Shown in pieces: positions 45,143 to 53,671 of a stretch of DNA of 64,000 bases; the stretch's first letter is position 1; each line of letters starts with the position of its first letter. The notes under the pieces were generated by a model that searched no databases, was not told the DNA's origin, and worked only from the letters and a program-made list of their open reading frames with translations. Origin of the DNA: CAZHOV01 sp964534315 (lineage in GTDB: Bacteria; Bacteroidota; Bacteroidia; Chitinophagales; Saprospiraceae); contig CAZHOV010000006.1 in the NCBI GenBank assembly GCA_964534315.1, forward strand, positions 7,166 to 71,165, given 5' to 3'. Position numbers and translations under genes: made by a program.

Positions 45143-46826
45143 TTGCTTGTATCTAAATTACTATTTTTTAGTTTTTTACAATCATATTGCACCCCTCAAA
45201 AACAACTTTTCAACCTCATGCGTAAAATGGTCGGGCTTAATTTATCTGGTCTTTTGCGCAATGACACTTGTAGGGCAGAGCAATGGGGTGGGAACTATCC
45301 CTGAAGACTTCTACGATCCTTATAAAGTTAGAGATATCAAAGTCTATTTTGCTCAGTCTGACTGGGCTGGGGTGTTGGATTCCGTAAAAAGGTCGGGCTC
45401 CAAAGAACGTATCCTTTGTAGCCTCGTGGTTGACGGAATACCTTATGATAGTGTAGGAATCCGCTATAAAGGAAATAGTTCCTATTTTAATGTCTCCAAA
45501 AATGAAGAGGAAAAATTACCCTTCAATATCAAATTAAACCAATTTGTGGATCATGATCTCCCCGGAAATTATTCAAAAATAAAGTTATCCAATATATTTA
45601 GAGACCCGAGTTTCGTGCGGGAAATGCTTTCCTACGAAATTGCCGGTAAATATATGCCGGCTCCCAAAGTGAATTTTGCCAGGTTGTATATCAATGATGA
45701 ATTTCACGGGTTTTATAATAATGTAGAGTCCATAGAAAAAAAGTTTTTAAAAAAACGGTTTGACACCAAAAAAGGCATTCTCTTCAAATGCGACCCGATA
45801 TCTTGGGATATCGAGCCTAAAGATGGGTGCAAAAAAGGAGATAAAGCTTCTTTAATGTATCTGGGGTCAGACCCGAAGTGTTATGAGGGGTATTACGAGC
45901 TAAAATCAGATGATGGCGGATGGGATCAACTGGTCAATCTGACCTATGCGCTTAATGAAAAACCAGTATTGCTAGACTCTGTCCTTAATGTTGATCAAGC
46001 ATTATGGATGCTGGCTTTCAATAATGTATTGGTGAATCTGGACAGCTACACCGGAAGGCTATGCCACAATTATTATCTATATCAGGATAAAAAAGAGTGT
46101 TTTCATCCACTTGTTTGGGATATGAATCTTTCTTTTGGCGGTTTCCGTTTCGATGGTAGTGGCAAACCTTTGTCTAATGAAGAAATGATCACCCTCAGTC
46201 CTCTAGTACATTTTAAAAATAAGGAGCGTCCGTTGATTAGTGTTTTACTGCAAAATAAAAGGTACCGCAACCAGTACATTGCTCACCTGAGAACGATCGT
46301 GGAAGAAAATTTTGCAAACGGCTGGTACCTTAACAGAGCTCGCGAAATACAGCAATATATCGATTATTATGTGCAGTCTGATGAAAATAAGCTGTATTCT
46401 TATGAAGCATTTAAACGTAATCTGGACTCCACAACACTTGCCGGAAAAGTGGAGATCATAGGCATCTCAGAGCTTATGGAAGGAAGGACAAAATATCTCC
46501 TCAATCATCCTATTTTCTCCAAAACACCACCGGAATTATCGGCACCTGTACATACGATTCGGGAGGAAGAAATGATAGAAATAAGAGTTCAGGCAAAAGA
46601 TGCCCTGAACGTCTACCTACGCTATCGTAAAAATGACTACAGCAGGTTTAAAGAACTTGAAATGAAAGATGATGGTTTAAGCTATGACGGAGCTGCGAAT
46701 GACGGCGTGTACGGAATCTCTATTCCTTATGATGATGACCTCCAATATTACTTCCTGGCAGAAAAAAATGATGCTGCCATTTTTCTTCCTCCCAGAACCT
46801 CCCAAGACTGTTTTTCTGTTGAATAA
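45135..46826 (+). CDS. CotH-type secreted protein kinase (second of tandem pair)
   Basis: A 563-residue paralogue of the preceding gene. Shared blocks include EDFYDPYKVRDIKVYFAQSD, IRYKGNSSYF, FARLYINDEFHGFYNNVESIEKKF, ALWMLAFNNVLVNLDSYTG and HPLVWDMNLSFGGF. The same C-terminal beta region ends in a short calcium-site-like MKDDGLSYDGAANDGVYG. The ATG lies in the stop region of the first gene (ATGAATAA), giving translational coupling. The hydrophobic export segment begins only near residue 33, so the N-terminus is longer than usual and a later start is possible. Most likely the pair arose by duplication. Confidence 0.85.
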   Translation: MNNCLYLNYYFLVFYNHIAPLKNNFSTSCVKWSGLIYLVFCAMTLVGQSNGVGTIPEDFYDPYKVRDIKVYFAQSDWAGVLDSVKRSGSKERILCSLVVDGIPYDSVGIRYKGNSSYFNVSKNEEEKLPFNIKLNQFVDHDLPGNYSKIKLSNIFRDPSFVREMLSYEIAGKYMPAPKVNFARLYINDEFHGFYNNVESIEKKFLKKRFDTKKGILFKCDPISWDIEPKDGCKKGDKASLMYLGSDPKCYEGYYELKSDDGGWDQLVNLTYALNEKPVLLDSVLNVDQALWMLAFNNVLVNLDSYTGRLCHNYYLYQDKKECFHPLVWDMNLSFGGFRFDGSGKPLSNEEMITLSPLVHFKNKERPLISVLLQNKRYRNQYIAHLRTIVEENFANGWYLNRAREIQQYIDYYVQSDENKLYSYEAFKRNLDSTTLAGKVEIIGISELMEGRTKYLLNHPIFSKTPPELSAPVHTIREEEMIEIRVQAKDALNVYLRYRKNDYSRFKELEMKDDGLSYDGAANDGVYGISIPYDDDLQYYFLAEKNDAAIFLPPRTSQDCFSVE

Positions 46827-46864
46827 CTTATTTCACCGATAATTCGTACTTTTGCGCCAATTGA

Positions 46865-46896
46865 AAAGGACAGCCTTTGCTGCCTTTGCTTTTTTT
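46865..46896 (+). terminator. Terminator of the CotH pair
   Basis: AAAGG(A)CAGC pairs with GCTGCCTTT (one bulged A, 4-base loop) and is followed by GC and seven T residues, 38 bases after the stop codon and upstream of the queD-folE genes. Confidence 0.75.
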
Positions 46897-46922
46897 GATA
46901 TTCTGGTTTTATATTAAAGTTA

Positions 46923-47345
46923 ATGAAAATGGTTTATCTGACACGTAGAGAACGATTTAATGCTGCCCACAAGCTTTGGGTAGAAGAATGGTCAGAAGAG
47001 AAGAATCGGCAAATATTCGGAAAATGCGCCAACAAGAATTGGCATGGGCATAACTACGAATTATTTGTCACCGTCAAAGGAACGCCCGATCCGGTTACTG
47101 GTTTTATTGTAGATGTTAAAAAGTTGAGTAAACTGATTAAACGGGAAGTCGTTGATATATTGGACCATTCAAACCTCAATCTGGATATTGATTTTATTCC
47201 TAAAGGGATGCAACCTACCACTGAAAATCTGGTTATCCTGATCTGGAAACAACTAGAGCCTCATCTGGAGGAGGGAGTGCGGCTGCACAGCATACGGCTG
47301 CACGAAACCGAAAATATTTTTGCCGAATATTTTGGTGAAGATTGA
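46923..47345 (+). CDS. queD: 6-carboxytetrahydropterin / 6-pyruvoyl-tetrahydropterin synthase
   Basis: A 140-residue pterin enzyme acting on dihydroneopterin triphosphate, most likely giving 6-carboxy-tetrahydropterin for queuosine synthesis. The zinc-binding histidines are in FNAAHKLW and NWHGHNYEL, and the catalytic Cys lies in GKCANKNWHG. The LDHSNLNLDI and PTTENL blocks match the family. The product of the neighbouring gene folE makes the substrate, which strengthens the assignment. The exact product type (QueD or PtpS) cannot be settled from the sequence alone. Confidence 0.9.
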   Translation: MKMVYLTRRERFNAAHKLWVEEWSEEKNRQIFGKCANKNWHGHNYELFVTVKGTPDPVTGFIVDVKKLSKLIKREVVDILDHSNLNLDIDFIPKGMQPTTENLVILIWKQLEPHLEEGVRLHSIRLHETENIFAEYFGED

Positions 47346-47380
47346 TTGCTTTTTGCTTTTTTCTAAATATTAATATTCAC

Positions 47381-47977
47381 ATGTCTTATAAAAAAACAGA
47401 AGAATACCCGAAAAAAATTACTGATAAACTATCTAAGTCGTTTGCCGAGATACTTGATTTGATTGGAGAAGAGGTTAAACGGGAAGGATTACAGAAAACA
47501 CCGGAGCGAGCGGGTAAAGCTATTCAATTTCTTACACAGGGGTACAACATGGACGCGGAGCATATTTTGCGATCCGCCATGTTTAGGGAAGACTACAGTG
47601 AAATGGTTATTGTGAAAGATATAGAAGTTTATTCTCTTTGCGAACATCACATATTGCCTTTTTTTGGTAAAGCTCATATTGCTTATATTCCAAATGGTTA
47701 TATTGTCGGACTGAGTAAATTACCTAGAGTGGTTGATGTTTATGCGCGAAGACTTCAGGTACAAGAGCGGCTGACAGATCAAATACTGCACTGCATTCAA
47801 AATACGATCAACCCACTCGGTGTCGCGGTGGTTATTGAAGCCAGGCATATGTGTATGATGATGCGCGGTGTACAGAAGCAAAATTCGATAACAACGACCT
47901 CTGCATTTACAGGCGAATTTCAGCGGGTAGAAACCAGAAGCGAGTTTCTAAATTTAATCGGAAGTAAGTTATCTTAG
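47381..47977 (+). CDS. folE: GTP cyclohydrolase I
   Basis: Converts GTP to dihydroneopterin triphosphate, the entry to folate and queuosine/pterin synthesis. The 198 residues contain REGLQKTPERAGKAIQFLTQGY, the zinc/active-site SLCEHHILPFFGKAHIAYIP, LSKLPRVVDVYARRLQVQERLT and the C-terminal ARHMCMMMRGVQKQNSITTT. All the expected Cys/His residues are present. The ATG at 47381 is preferred to a TTG at 47342 that would add 13 non-conserved residues and overlap queD. Confidence 0.96.
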   Translation: MSYKKTEEYPKKITDKLSKSFAEILDLIGEEVKREGLQKTPERAGKAIQFLTQGYNMDAEHILRSAMFREDYSEMVIVKDIEVYSLCEHHILPFFGKAHIAYIPNGYIVGLSKLPRVVDVYARRLQVQERLTDQILHCIQNTINPLGVAVVIEARHMCMMMRGVQKQNSITTTSAFTGEFQRVETRSEFLNLIGSKLS

Positions 47978-48017
47978 TAAACTTAAAGAACCTCATCGTT
48001 TGTCAAAATCTAGAAAT

Positions 48018-48896
48018 ATGAAAGCATATGTTTTTCCAGGTCAAGGAGCCCAATTTGTGGGCATGGGAAAAGACCTTTATGAAACCGATGAGCAAGCAAA
48101 AGCCTTGTTTCATCAGGCCAATGAGGTGCTTGGATTTGACCTCAGCAAGATCATGTTTGACGGTTCGGAGGAAGAACTGAAGCAAACAAAATATACCCAG
48201 CCGGCCATTTTTGTCCATTCTATTATAAAAGCCAAATTGGCAGGCGAACAATTCCGACCTGATGCCGTTGCGGGGCACTCCCTCGGGGAGTTTTCTGCTC
48301 TGGTGGCAGCATCTGTCCTTCCCTTTGAAAATGGCCTGGATTTGGTTCAAAAGCGTGCGGAGGCCATGCAAAAAGCTTGTGATTTGGTAGATAGTACTAT
48401 GGCTGCGATTGTCGGATTAGATGACGAGGTGGTGGAAGAAGTATGTAACGGTATTGAAGAAGTCGTTGTCCCCGCCAATTATAACTGCCCGGGGCAATTG
48501 GTGATCTCCGGTTCGGTTAAAGGTGTGGAAAAAGCGGTTGAACTTCTGCAGGAAAAAGGTGCTAAAAGAGCCGTTATTTTACCGGTGGGCGGAGCCTTTC
48601 ACTCTCCGCTTATGGAACCTGCTAAACAAGAACTGCGAAGAGCTATCGACGACATCGAGTTTAAAACTCCTGACTGTCCGATTTACCAAAATGTAAATGC
48701 CCTGGCTTCTACAGCCCCTGCATCTATTAAGCAGAATCTCATCGATCAGCTTACCGCTCCGGTCCGTTGGACGCAGACAGTGAAAAATATGATCAATGAC
48801 GGAGTAGATCATTTTACAGAAGTCGGAGGTAAAGGAAGTGTTTTGAGAGGGTTAATTCGTCGGGTAGATCGCAAACTACCGACGGATTCCATTTAA
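48018..48896 (+). CDS. fabD: Malonyl-CoA:ACP transacylase
   Basis: Loads malonyl groups from CoA onto acyl carrier protein for fatty acid synthesis. The opening KAYVFPGQGAQFVGMGKDL, the active-site AGHSLGEFSAL (nucleophilic Ser), the Arg in VQKRAEAMQ and the catalytic-His segment GGAFHSPLM are intact. The ATG at 48018 is used in place of a TTG at 48000, giving 292 residues. No other fab genes are adjacent. Confidence 0.96.
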   Translation: MKAYVFPGQGAQFVGMGKDLYETDEQAKALFHQANEVLGFDLSKIMFDGSEEELKQTKYTQPAIFVHSIIKAKLAGEQFRPDAVAGHSLGEFSALVAASVLPFENGLDLVQKRAEAMQKACDLVDSTMAAIVGLDDEVVEEVCNGIEEVVVPANYNCPGQLVISGSVKGVEKAVELLQEKGAKRAVILPVGGAFHSPLMEPAKQELRRAIDDIEFKTPDCPIYQNVNALASTAPASIKQNLIDQLTAPVRWTQTVKNMINDGVDHFTEVGGKGSVLRGLIRRVDRKLPTDSI

Positions 48897-48990
48897 ATAC
48901 CAACTTTTAGATTGAATCTTCGTTAAAAACAAGTGGTTTTTAGTAAATTTAGGTTTATCACATTACGTTAATTTAATTGTTGTTTCAAAA

Positions 48991-49557
48991 ATGAAGAGCA
49001 TGGAAAAATATAAAGTTCAGCGGGGAAAGTTACTACTCGCGGAACCCTTTATGCTCGACCCCAATTTCAAGCGTGCAGTGGTGTTGCTATGCGAACACAA
49101 AGATGAGGGGAGTCTTGGTTTCATTTTAAATAAAACCCTGGATATGAAAATCAATGATCTCATCGCAGATTTTCCCGAATTTTCTGCTCCCGTTTATTTT
49201 GGAGGTCCGGTACAAACGGATACCATACACTATATCCATAATGTTGGTAATCTTTTGGATGATAGTTTCCAGGTTGCCCGTGGCGTCTACTGGGGAGGAG
49301 ATTTTGAGAAACTTAAATTCCTGGTTTCTTCAGAAATGATCAAGGCAAAAAATATTCGGTTTTTTGTCGGATATTCGGGCTGGTCTTCCGGTCAACTCGC
49401 TGAGGAATTGGAATTTGGCTCTTGGGTAACGGCTGAAGTGGATTCCAACTACGTTTTTAAATCCCATACGAAACAACTTTGGCAGAAAGTCATGGAAAAT
49501 AAAGGCGACACGTATTCAGTGATCGCCCAAATGCCTGATACAGTTAATTGGAATTGA
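48991..49557 (+). CDS. YqgE/AlgH family protein
   Basis: A 188-residue protein of the AlgH/YqgE family (DUF179). The family run begins with RGKLLLAEPFMLDPNFKRAVVLLCEH, continues with EGSLGFILNKTLD and FGGPVQTDTIHYIHN, and ends with FFVGYSGWSSGQLAEELEFGSW. Members are conserved across many bacteria, but the biochemical role is not settled, although links to alginate regulation have been reported in Pseudomonas. The start could also be the ATG three codons later. Confidence 0.9.
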   Translation: MKSMEKYKVQRGKLLLAEPFMLDPNFKRAVVLLCEHKDEGSLGFILNKTLDMKINDLIADFPEFSAPVYFGGPVQTDTIHYIHNVGNLLDDSFQVARGVYWGGDFEKLKFLVSSEMIKAKNIRFFVGYSGWSSGQLAEELEFGSWVTAEVDSNYVFKSHTKQLWQKVMENKGDTYSVIAQMPDTVNWN

Positions 49558-49565
49558 GCTAGTGA

Positions 49566-51485
49566 ATGATCAAACTCAACAATATATACCTACAATTTGG
49601 CAATCGAATTATATTCGACAGGGTCAATATCAGCATTAACGACCGCGATAAAATCGGACTGGTCGGTAAAAATGGTGCTGGAAAGTCTACTTTTCTAAAA
49701 ATTCTCACCAAAGAACTTTTGGCCGATGAAGGAGATGTGGCTCTTCCATCCGAAACAAGCATCTGCTATCTTCACCAGGATATAGAATTGCCGCTCGAAA
49801 AGACCGTTTCAGAAGTAGCGCACTCCGCCTTTGAAGAATTAAAAAATCTGGAAAAACAAATCCAGGATATCAATCATCAGTTGGGTGAACGGACAGACTA
49901 TGAAAGCGAAGCCTATTTGAACCTGGTTAATCAACTCACAGAAGCTACCGACCGCTTTCAGCTGCTTGGAGGAGATAAAGCCGAAGCAGAGGTTGAAAAG
50001 GTCCTCATTGGCCTTGGTTTCAAACCAGAAGAATTTAACCGGCAAATCAAAACCTTCAGCGGGGGTTGGCAAATGCGGGTTGAACTGGCAAAGATGCTGC
50101 TCCAAAAACCGGATTACCTCCTGCTGGATGAGCCTACCAACCACCTCGATATTGAATCCATCCTCTGGCTGGAAAGCTACCTGAAAAATTATCCCGGCGG
50201 TATCATTGTGATCTCCCACGACCGTAAGTTTCTCGATCAGGTGACCCAACGAACGGTAGAAATCGAAATGGGCAAGCTTTATGACTATAAAGCGCCTTAT
50301 TCGAAATACGTCGCCATGCGCGAAGAGCGTAGAAGCATGCAAGAGGCCGCCTTCAAAAACCAACAAAAAGTAATTGCCGAAAAAGAGCGCACCATCAATC
50401 GCTTTATGGCCAAGGCCACCAAAACCAAAATGGCACAATCCATGAAGAAACAATTGGATAAGATGGAGCGTATCGAGCTGGATAATCCAGACATCCAGGA
50501 AATGAACCTTCGTTTTCCGCCATCTCCCCGTTCGGGACAAGTGGTGGTGGATGCAAAAAATGTAGTGAAAAAGTATGGCCCCAAAGAGGTGTTGGAAGGA
50601 GTAGATATAAAAATTGACCGAGGGGATCAGGTCGCTTTTGTCGGCCAAAACGGCCAGGGAAAAACCACCCTTGCTCGTATTCTGATCGATGACCTGGAGG
50701 CTTCCGGAGGCGATATTAAATTGGGGCACAATGTTCAGATCGGCTACTACGCCCAAAATCAGGCAGACTCTTTAGACGATAATAAAACCCTATTGCAAAC
50801 CCTTGAAGAAGTGGCTACGGAAGATTTACGTCCCAAAGTCCGCAGTATTCTGGGAAGCTTTCTCTTCTCTGGCGAGGATGTAGAAAAAAAAGTAACCGTG
50901 TTGTCTGGAGGAGAACGCGCCCGCCTGGCCTTAGCAAAAATGCTTTTATTTCCCTTTAACTTATTGGTCCTGGATGAGCCGACCAATCACCTCGACATGA
51001 CTTCCAAGGACGTCCTGAAGCAGGCCCTGCTGGATTATGACGGTACGTTGATCGTCGTTTCGCACGACCGGGATTTTCTCACCGGTCTGACCAACCGAAC
51101 CGTAGAATTTAGGGATAAGCAACTATTTCACTATTTCGGCGACGTTAATGCCTTTTTGGAGAAACGAAAGCTTGACAATATGCGCGCCGTAGAAATGGCT
51201 ACCAAAGCCAAGAGGGAAGCAAAAGAGGCAGCATCGAATGGCCAGAAGCTAGACCATCAGACCCGTAAAAAATTGATGCGGGCAATTTCTTCTGCAGAGA
51301 AAAAAATTGAGCAAATTGAAAAAGAAATCGCTTCAATAGAAAAACAAATGGGGGAGGAGGGGTTCTACGAAAAGCCCGACTCAGCAAAAACATTGGAAAA
51401 ATACCAACAGTTAAAGCAAGATTTAGAGCAGGCTTTTGAAGATTGGGAAGAAGCTCAGATGGAGTTGGATGAGGCAGAGGGGTAG
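49566..51485 (+). CDS. ABC-F family ATPase (ribosome-associated type)
   Basis: A 639-residue protein with two ABC ATPase domains and no membrane segments, the plan of ABC-F factors that act on the ribosome. Domain 1: GKNGAGKST, then SGGWQMRVELAKMLLQKP and YLLLDEPTNHLD. Domain 2: GQNGQGKTT, then LSGGERARLALAKML and LLVLDEPTNHLD. The interdomain linker (about 240-320) and a C-terminal coiled coil (about 530-639) are present, as in Uup/YdiF-type members. The start codon lies 8 bases after the yqgE stop. No antibiotic-resistance role can be claimed. Confidence 0.93.
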   Translation: MIKLNNIYLQFGNRIIFDRVNISINDRDKIGLVGKNGAGKSTFLKILTKELLADEGDVALPSETSICYLHQDIELPLEKTVSEVAHSAFEELKNLEKQIQDINHQLGERTDYESEAYLNLVNQLTEATDRFQLLGGDKAEAEVEKVLIGLGFKPEEFNRQIKTFSGGWQMRVELAKMLLQKPDYLLLDEPTNHLDIESILWLESYLKNYPGGIIVISHDRKFLDQVTQRTVEIEMGKLYDYKAPYSKYVAMREERRSMQEAAFKNQQKVIAEKERTINRFMAKATKTKMAQSMKKQLDKMERIELDNPDIQEMNLRFPPSPRSGQVVVDAKNVVKKYGPKEVLEGVDIKIDRGDQVAFVGQNGQGKTTLARILIDDLEASGGDIKLGHNVQIGYYAQNQADSLDDNKTLLQTLEEVATEDLRPKVRSILGSFLFSGEDVEKKVTVLSGGERARLALAKMLLFPFNLLVLDEPTNHLDMTSKDVLKQALLDYDGTLIVVSHDRDFLTGLTNRTVEFRDKQLFHYFGDVNAFLEKRKLDNMRAVEMATKAKREAKEAASNGQKLDHQTRKKLMRAISSAEKKIEQIEKEIASIEKQMGEEGFYEKPDSAKTLEKYQQLKQDLEQAFEDWEEAQMELDEAEG

Positions 51486-51514
51486 GCTAATTACTAAATT
51501 TTTTTGTGCCCCAC

Positions 51515-51534
51515 CTATAGGTGTGCCACACCTA
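51515..51534. repeat. Second copy of the CTATAGGTGTGCCACACCTA motif
   Basis: The 20-base string CTATAGGTGTGCCACACCTA is identical to the inner part of the palindrome at 30963-30982. It contains AGGTGTG-C-CACACCT and overlaps a second palindrome, CACCTATAGGTG. It lies between the convergent ABC-F and TrmH genes. Its flanks are T-rich on the left and A-rich on the right, the wrong order for a terminator on either strand. Confidence 0.9.
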
Positions 51535-51548
51535 ATACCAAAAAAGCC

Positions 51549-52184
51549 TCATTTTATCGGCCTTACTCCCTTAAATTCATAACGCATCTCATGGCGCTCT
51601 TTGTAGAGCGCTTCCAGGCGGCTGGCTTCCTCCTCTGTGATATTCTTTCCATTCTGATATTCGCCCTTTTCCAATCGCTGCCGAAATGCTTCATACAACG
51701 TTATCGCACAAGCCACGGAAATATTCAAACTCTGGACCATACCCATTTGGGGAATAATGAAATTGCCGTCGCAATAGGAGAGGACTTCAGGTGAAATCCC
51801 ATCATGCTCATTTCCGAATACAAGGGCAACGGATTGAGTGAGGTCCAACTCATGAAGGGAAACGGCTTCTGAATCAAGGTGGGTACCGTATATCTTTTCA
51901 AATCTCTTTTTGACCTCCCGAAAACAGGCATCAACATCCTGGTAATAAAAGATCTCCATCCATTTGACGGCTCCCGAAGAAGCTTTTTTCCCGATTTCCA
52001 ATCGCTCCGGGGTAATGCGCGGATCGGTGATGAGAATGAATACCTGATAGATCCCTACCGAATCACAAGTCCTCAATACAGCACCAATATTATGCGGGTC
52101 ATGCACATTTTCCAAGACAATGCCCAGGTTGGTTTGTCGATTATTGACGACTTCTCTGATTCGTTGTGCTCGCTCAGGTGTCAT
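51549..52184 (-). CDS. TrmH/SpoU-type tRNA 2'-O-ribose methyltransferase
   Basis: A 211-residue SPOUT methyltransferase, most like TrmH, which methylates guanosine 18 of tRNA. Motif 1 is VLENVHDPHNIGAVLRTCDSVG, motif 2 VALVFGNEHDGIS and motif 3 IPQMGMVQSLNISVACAITLYE, which make the trefoil-knot SAM pocket. The C-terminal helices (ITEEEASRLEALYKERHEMR) fit the tRNA-binding tail. The target base is inferred from family resemblance only. ribH lies 15 bases upstream on the same strand. Confidence 0.93.
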   Translation of the reverse strand: MTPERAQRIREVVNNRQTNLGIVLENVHDPHNIGAVLRTCDSVGIYQVFILITDPRITPERLEIGKKASSGAVKWMEIFYYQDVDACFREVKKRFEKIYGTHLDSEAVSLHELDLTQSVALVFGNEHDGISPEVLSYCDGNFIIPQMGMVQSLNISVACAITLYEAFRQRLEKGEYQNGKNITEEEASRLEALYKERHEMRYEFKGVRPIK

Positions 52185-52199
52185 AAGCGAAGGGTTGGG

Positions 52200-52712
52200 T
52201 TAGAATCCGATCTTGCGATCAGATTTGTTCAGGCTTTTGTTGAGAGCAACCATTCGAATAGCGGTAACAGCAGCTTCTATGCCTTTGTTTCCGTGTTTCC
52301 CTCCGGCCCGGTCAATGGCCTGCTGCTCGTCATTAGGAGTGAGTACCCCAAAAATAGCCGGTTTTTCGGTGAAGAGACTCAGCTGCATTAAAGCACTGGC
52401 CACTGATTGGTTGATGTATTCATTATGCTTGGTTTCTCCTTTAATAACACAACCAATACAGATAACCGCATCCACTTTTTTGGCAAACAGCATCTTGGCT
52501 CCTAGCGGCAGCTCGAAAGAACCGGGAACCTGTATGACATGAATAGCTGCTTCATCAGCTCCTTGTTTGGTAAGGGTCTCGAAGCAACCCTCATAAAGAG
52601 CGTGCGTGATTTTTGCATTCCATTCGGCGACGACAATACCAAAAGTCATGCCTTCTGCAGAAGGTAAGGAAGATTCATCGTAGGAAGAGATGTTTTTTAA
52701 TGCGCTAGCCAT
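52200..52712 (-). CDS. ribH: 6,7-dimethyl-8-ribityllumazine synthase
   Basis: Penultimate step of riboflavin synthesis, joining ribityl-aminouracil and dihydroxybutanone phosphate. The 170 residues contain FGIVVAEWNAKITHALYEG, the IHVIQVPGSFELPLGAKML block, CIGCVIKGETKHNEYINQSVA (with the catalytic His) and PAIFGVLTPNDEQQAIDRAGG. The ATG at 52712 is chosen. The frame extends to a TTG at 52739, but that codon falls inside the terminator stem of the upstream TPR gene. ribF is fused to another domain at 59155-61164. Confidence 0.95.
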   Translation of the reverse strand: MASALKNISSYDESSLPSAEGMTFGIVVAEWNAKITHALYEGCFETLTKQGADEAAIHVIQVPGSFELPLGAKMLFAKKVDAVICIGCVIKGETKHNEYINQSVASALMQLSLFTEKPAIFGVLTPNDEQQAIDRAGGKHGNKGIEAAVTAIRMVALNKSLNKSDRKIGF

Positions 52713-52737
52713 AATTTTAGGAATTAAAGGAAAACAC

Positions 52738-52775
52738 AAAGGGGTAAAAATAGAACAACCTACTTTTACCCCTTT
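52738..52775 (-). terminator. Terminator of the TPR-protein gene
   Basis: A perfect 12-bp stem (AAAGGGGTAAAA / TTTTACCCCTTT) with a 14-base loop lies 17 bases beyond the TPR stop. Read on the minus strand, a T-rich segment (TTTGTGTTTTCC) follows, just before the ribH start. Confidence 0.7.
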
Positions 52776-52792
52776 ATGTTAGATGTAATCAA

Positions 52793-53491
52793 TTAATTTG
52801 CTCCGGCCAATCGCTCAACCCGGGCAATATACTTGTCTATTGAAGTACCATCCTGAGAATTCGGATAGTTTTCTTTGATATCCTGATAAAAAGAGAGAGC
52901 TTTCTGATAATTACCCTGAACTTCACTTAACATTCCTGCTTTTTTTAGATAGTACGGGGCGAGCACTTCATTATCATAACCAGCTGCCTTTTCATAATTT
53001 CTCAAGGCTTTGTCGTATTCGCCGAGCTCAGAATAGGCATCGCCAAGAGCACCGTATTTGGTGATTGGAGTAACCTGACCTTTGGCATTAAAATCTTTTA
53101 GGTGGGCAATAGCGGCTTCGTATTTACCCAGATTCAACCAGGAGATTCCCGCATAGTAATTGGCGAGGTTACCGGCTTTCGTTCCACTGTATCGGTCAAG
53201 GATATCCAGGAAGCCTTCGTTTCCTCCTCCAGGATTTTGAAGAGCTAAAGCAAATGAATCGCGTTCAAATTGTATCTGCGCCTGGCTTAGCGCATTCATA
53301 GCTCGTTCTTCACGAGGCTTTTGAAAATAATTGTAGTATGCAAATATCCCCCCTGCAATCAGTACGACAGCAGCCAGGATGCCAAAAATCAAATTTTGAT
53401 TTCGTTCGAAAAAGCTAGAAGCAGATTCGCGGGCTTCTACCAAATCGACTAACGTCTCATCATTTTTCTTCTTATTTCTTCTAATCGCCAT
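52793..53491 (-). CDS. Membrane-anchored TPR protein
   Basis: A 232-residue protein with a basic N-terminus, one membrane segment (about 32-52) and a soluble domain built of tetratricopeptide repeats (about 90-225: AGISWLNLGKYEAAIAHLKDF, LGDAYSELGEYDKALRNYEKA, KAGMLSEVQGNYQKALSFY). The layout, an N-terminal anchor followed by TPRs facing the periplasm, resembles YfgM-like proteins that work near the Sec/BamB export machinery. That functional link is inference. It follows pdhA after a strong terminator and has its own terminator. Confidence 0.85.
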   Translation of the reverse strand: MAIRRNKKKNDETLVDLVEARESASSFFERNQNLIFGILAAVVLIAGGIFAYYNYFQKPREERAMNALSQAQIQFERDSFALALQNPGGGNEGFLDILDRYSGTKAGNLANYYAGISWLNLGKYEAAIAHLKDFNAKGQVTPITKYGALGDAYSELGEYDKALRNYEKAAGYDNEVLAPYYLKKAGMLSEVQGNYQKALSFYQDIKENYPNSQDGTSIDKYIARVERLAGAN

Positions 53492-53608
53492 ACATTTCTG
53501 GATTTAATCTTCCTGCCACCCTTTCTTGCCAGGAAAACTTTTGTTCAATGAATTCTTAGTTTGAAAAAAAATTTCCCGCAAAGATAATTAAAAAGTCGGG
53601 ACATCAGC

Positions 53609-53656
53609 AAAAGGAATAAAAAAAGCTCTCCGCGGAGAGCTTTTTTTATTCCTTTT
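53609..53656. terminator. Perfect 48-bp palindrome terminator
   Basis: The sequence is self-complementary over its full length, centred on CTCTCCGCGGAGAG, with A-rich and T-rich ends that give a T run after the GC stem on both strands. It lies 15 bases past the pdhA stop and probably terminates transcription in both directions. Confidence 0.92.
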
Positions 53657-53671
53657 ATACAGAAAGAAAGA

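Noticed and set aside
51500..51548. Terminator at the CTATAGGTGTGCCACACCTA site
   Set aside because: The stem is flanked by T on the left and A on the right, so neither strand has a T run after the hairpin.
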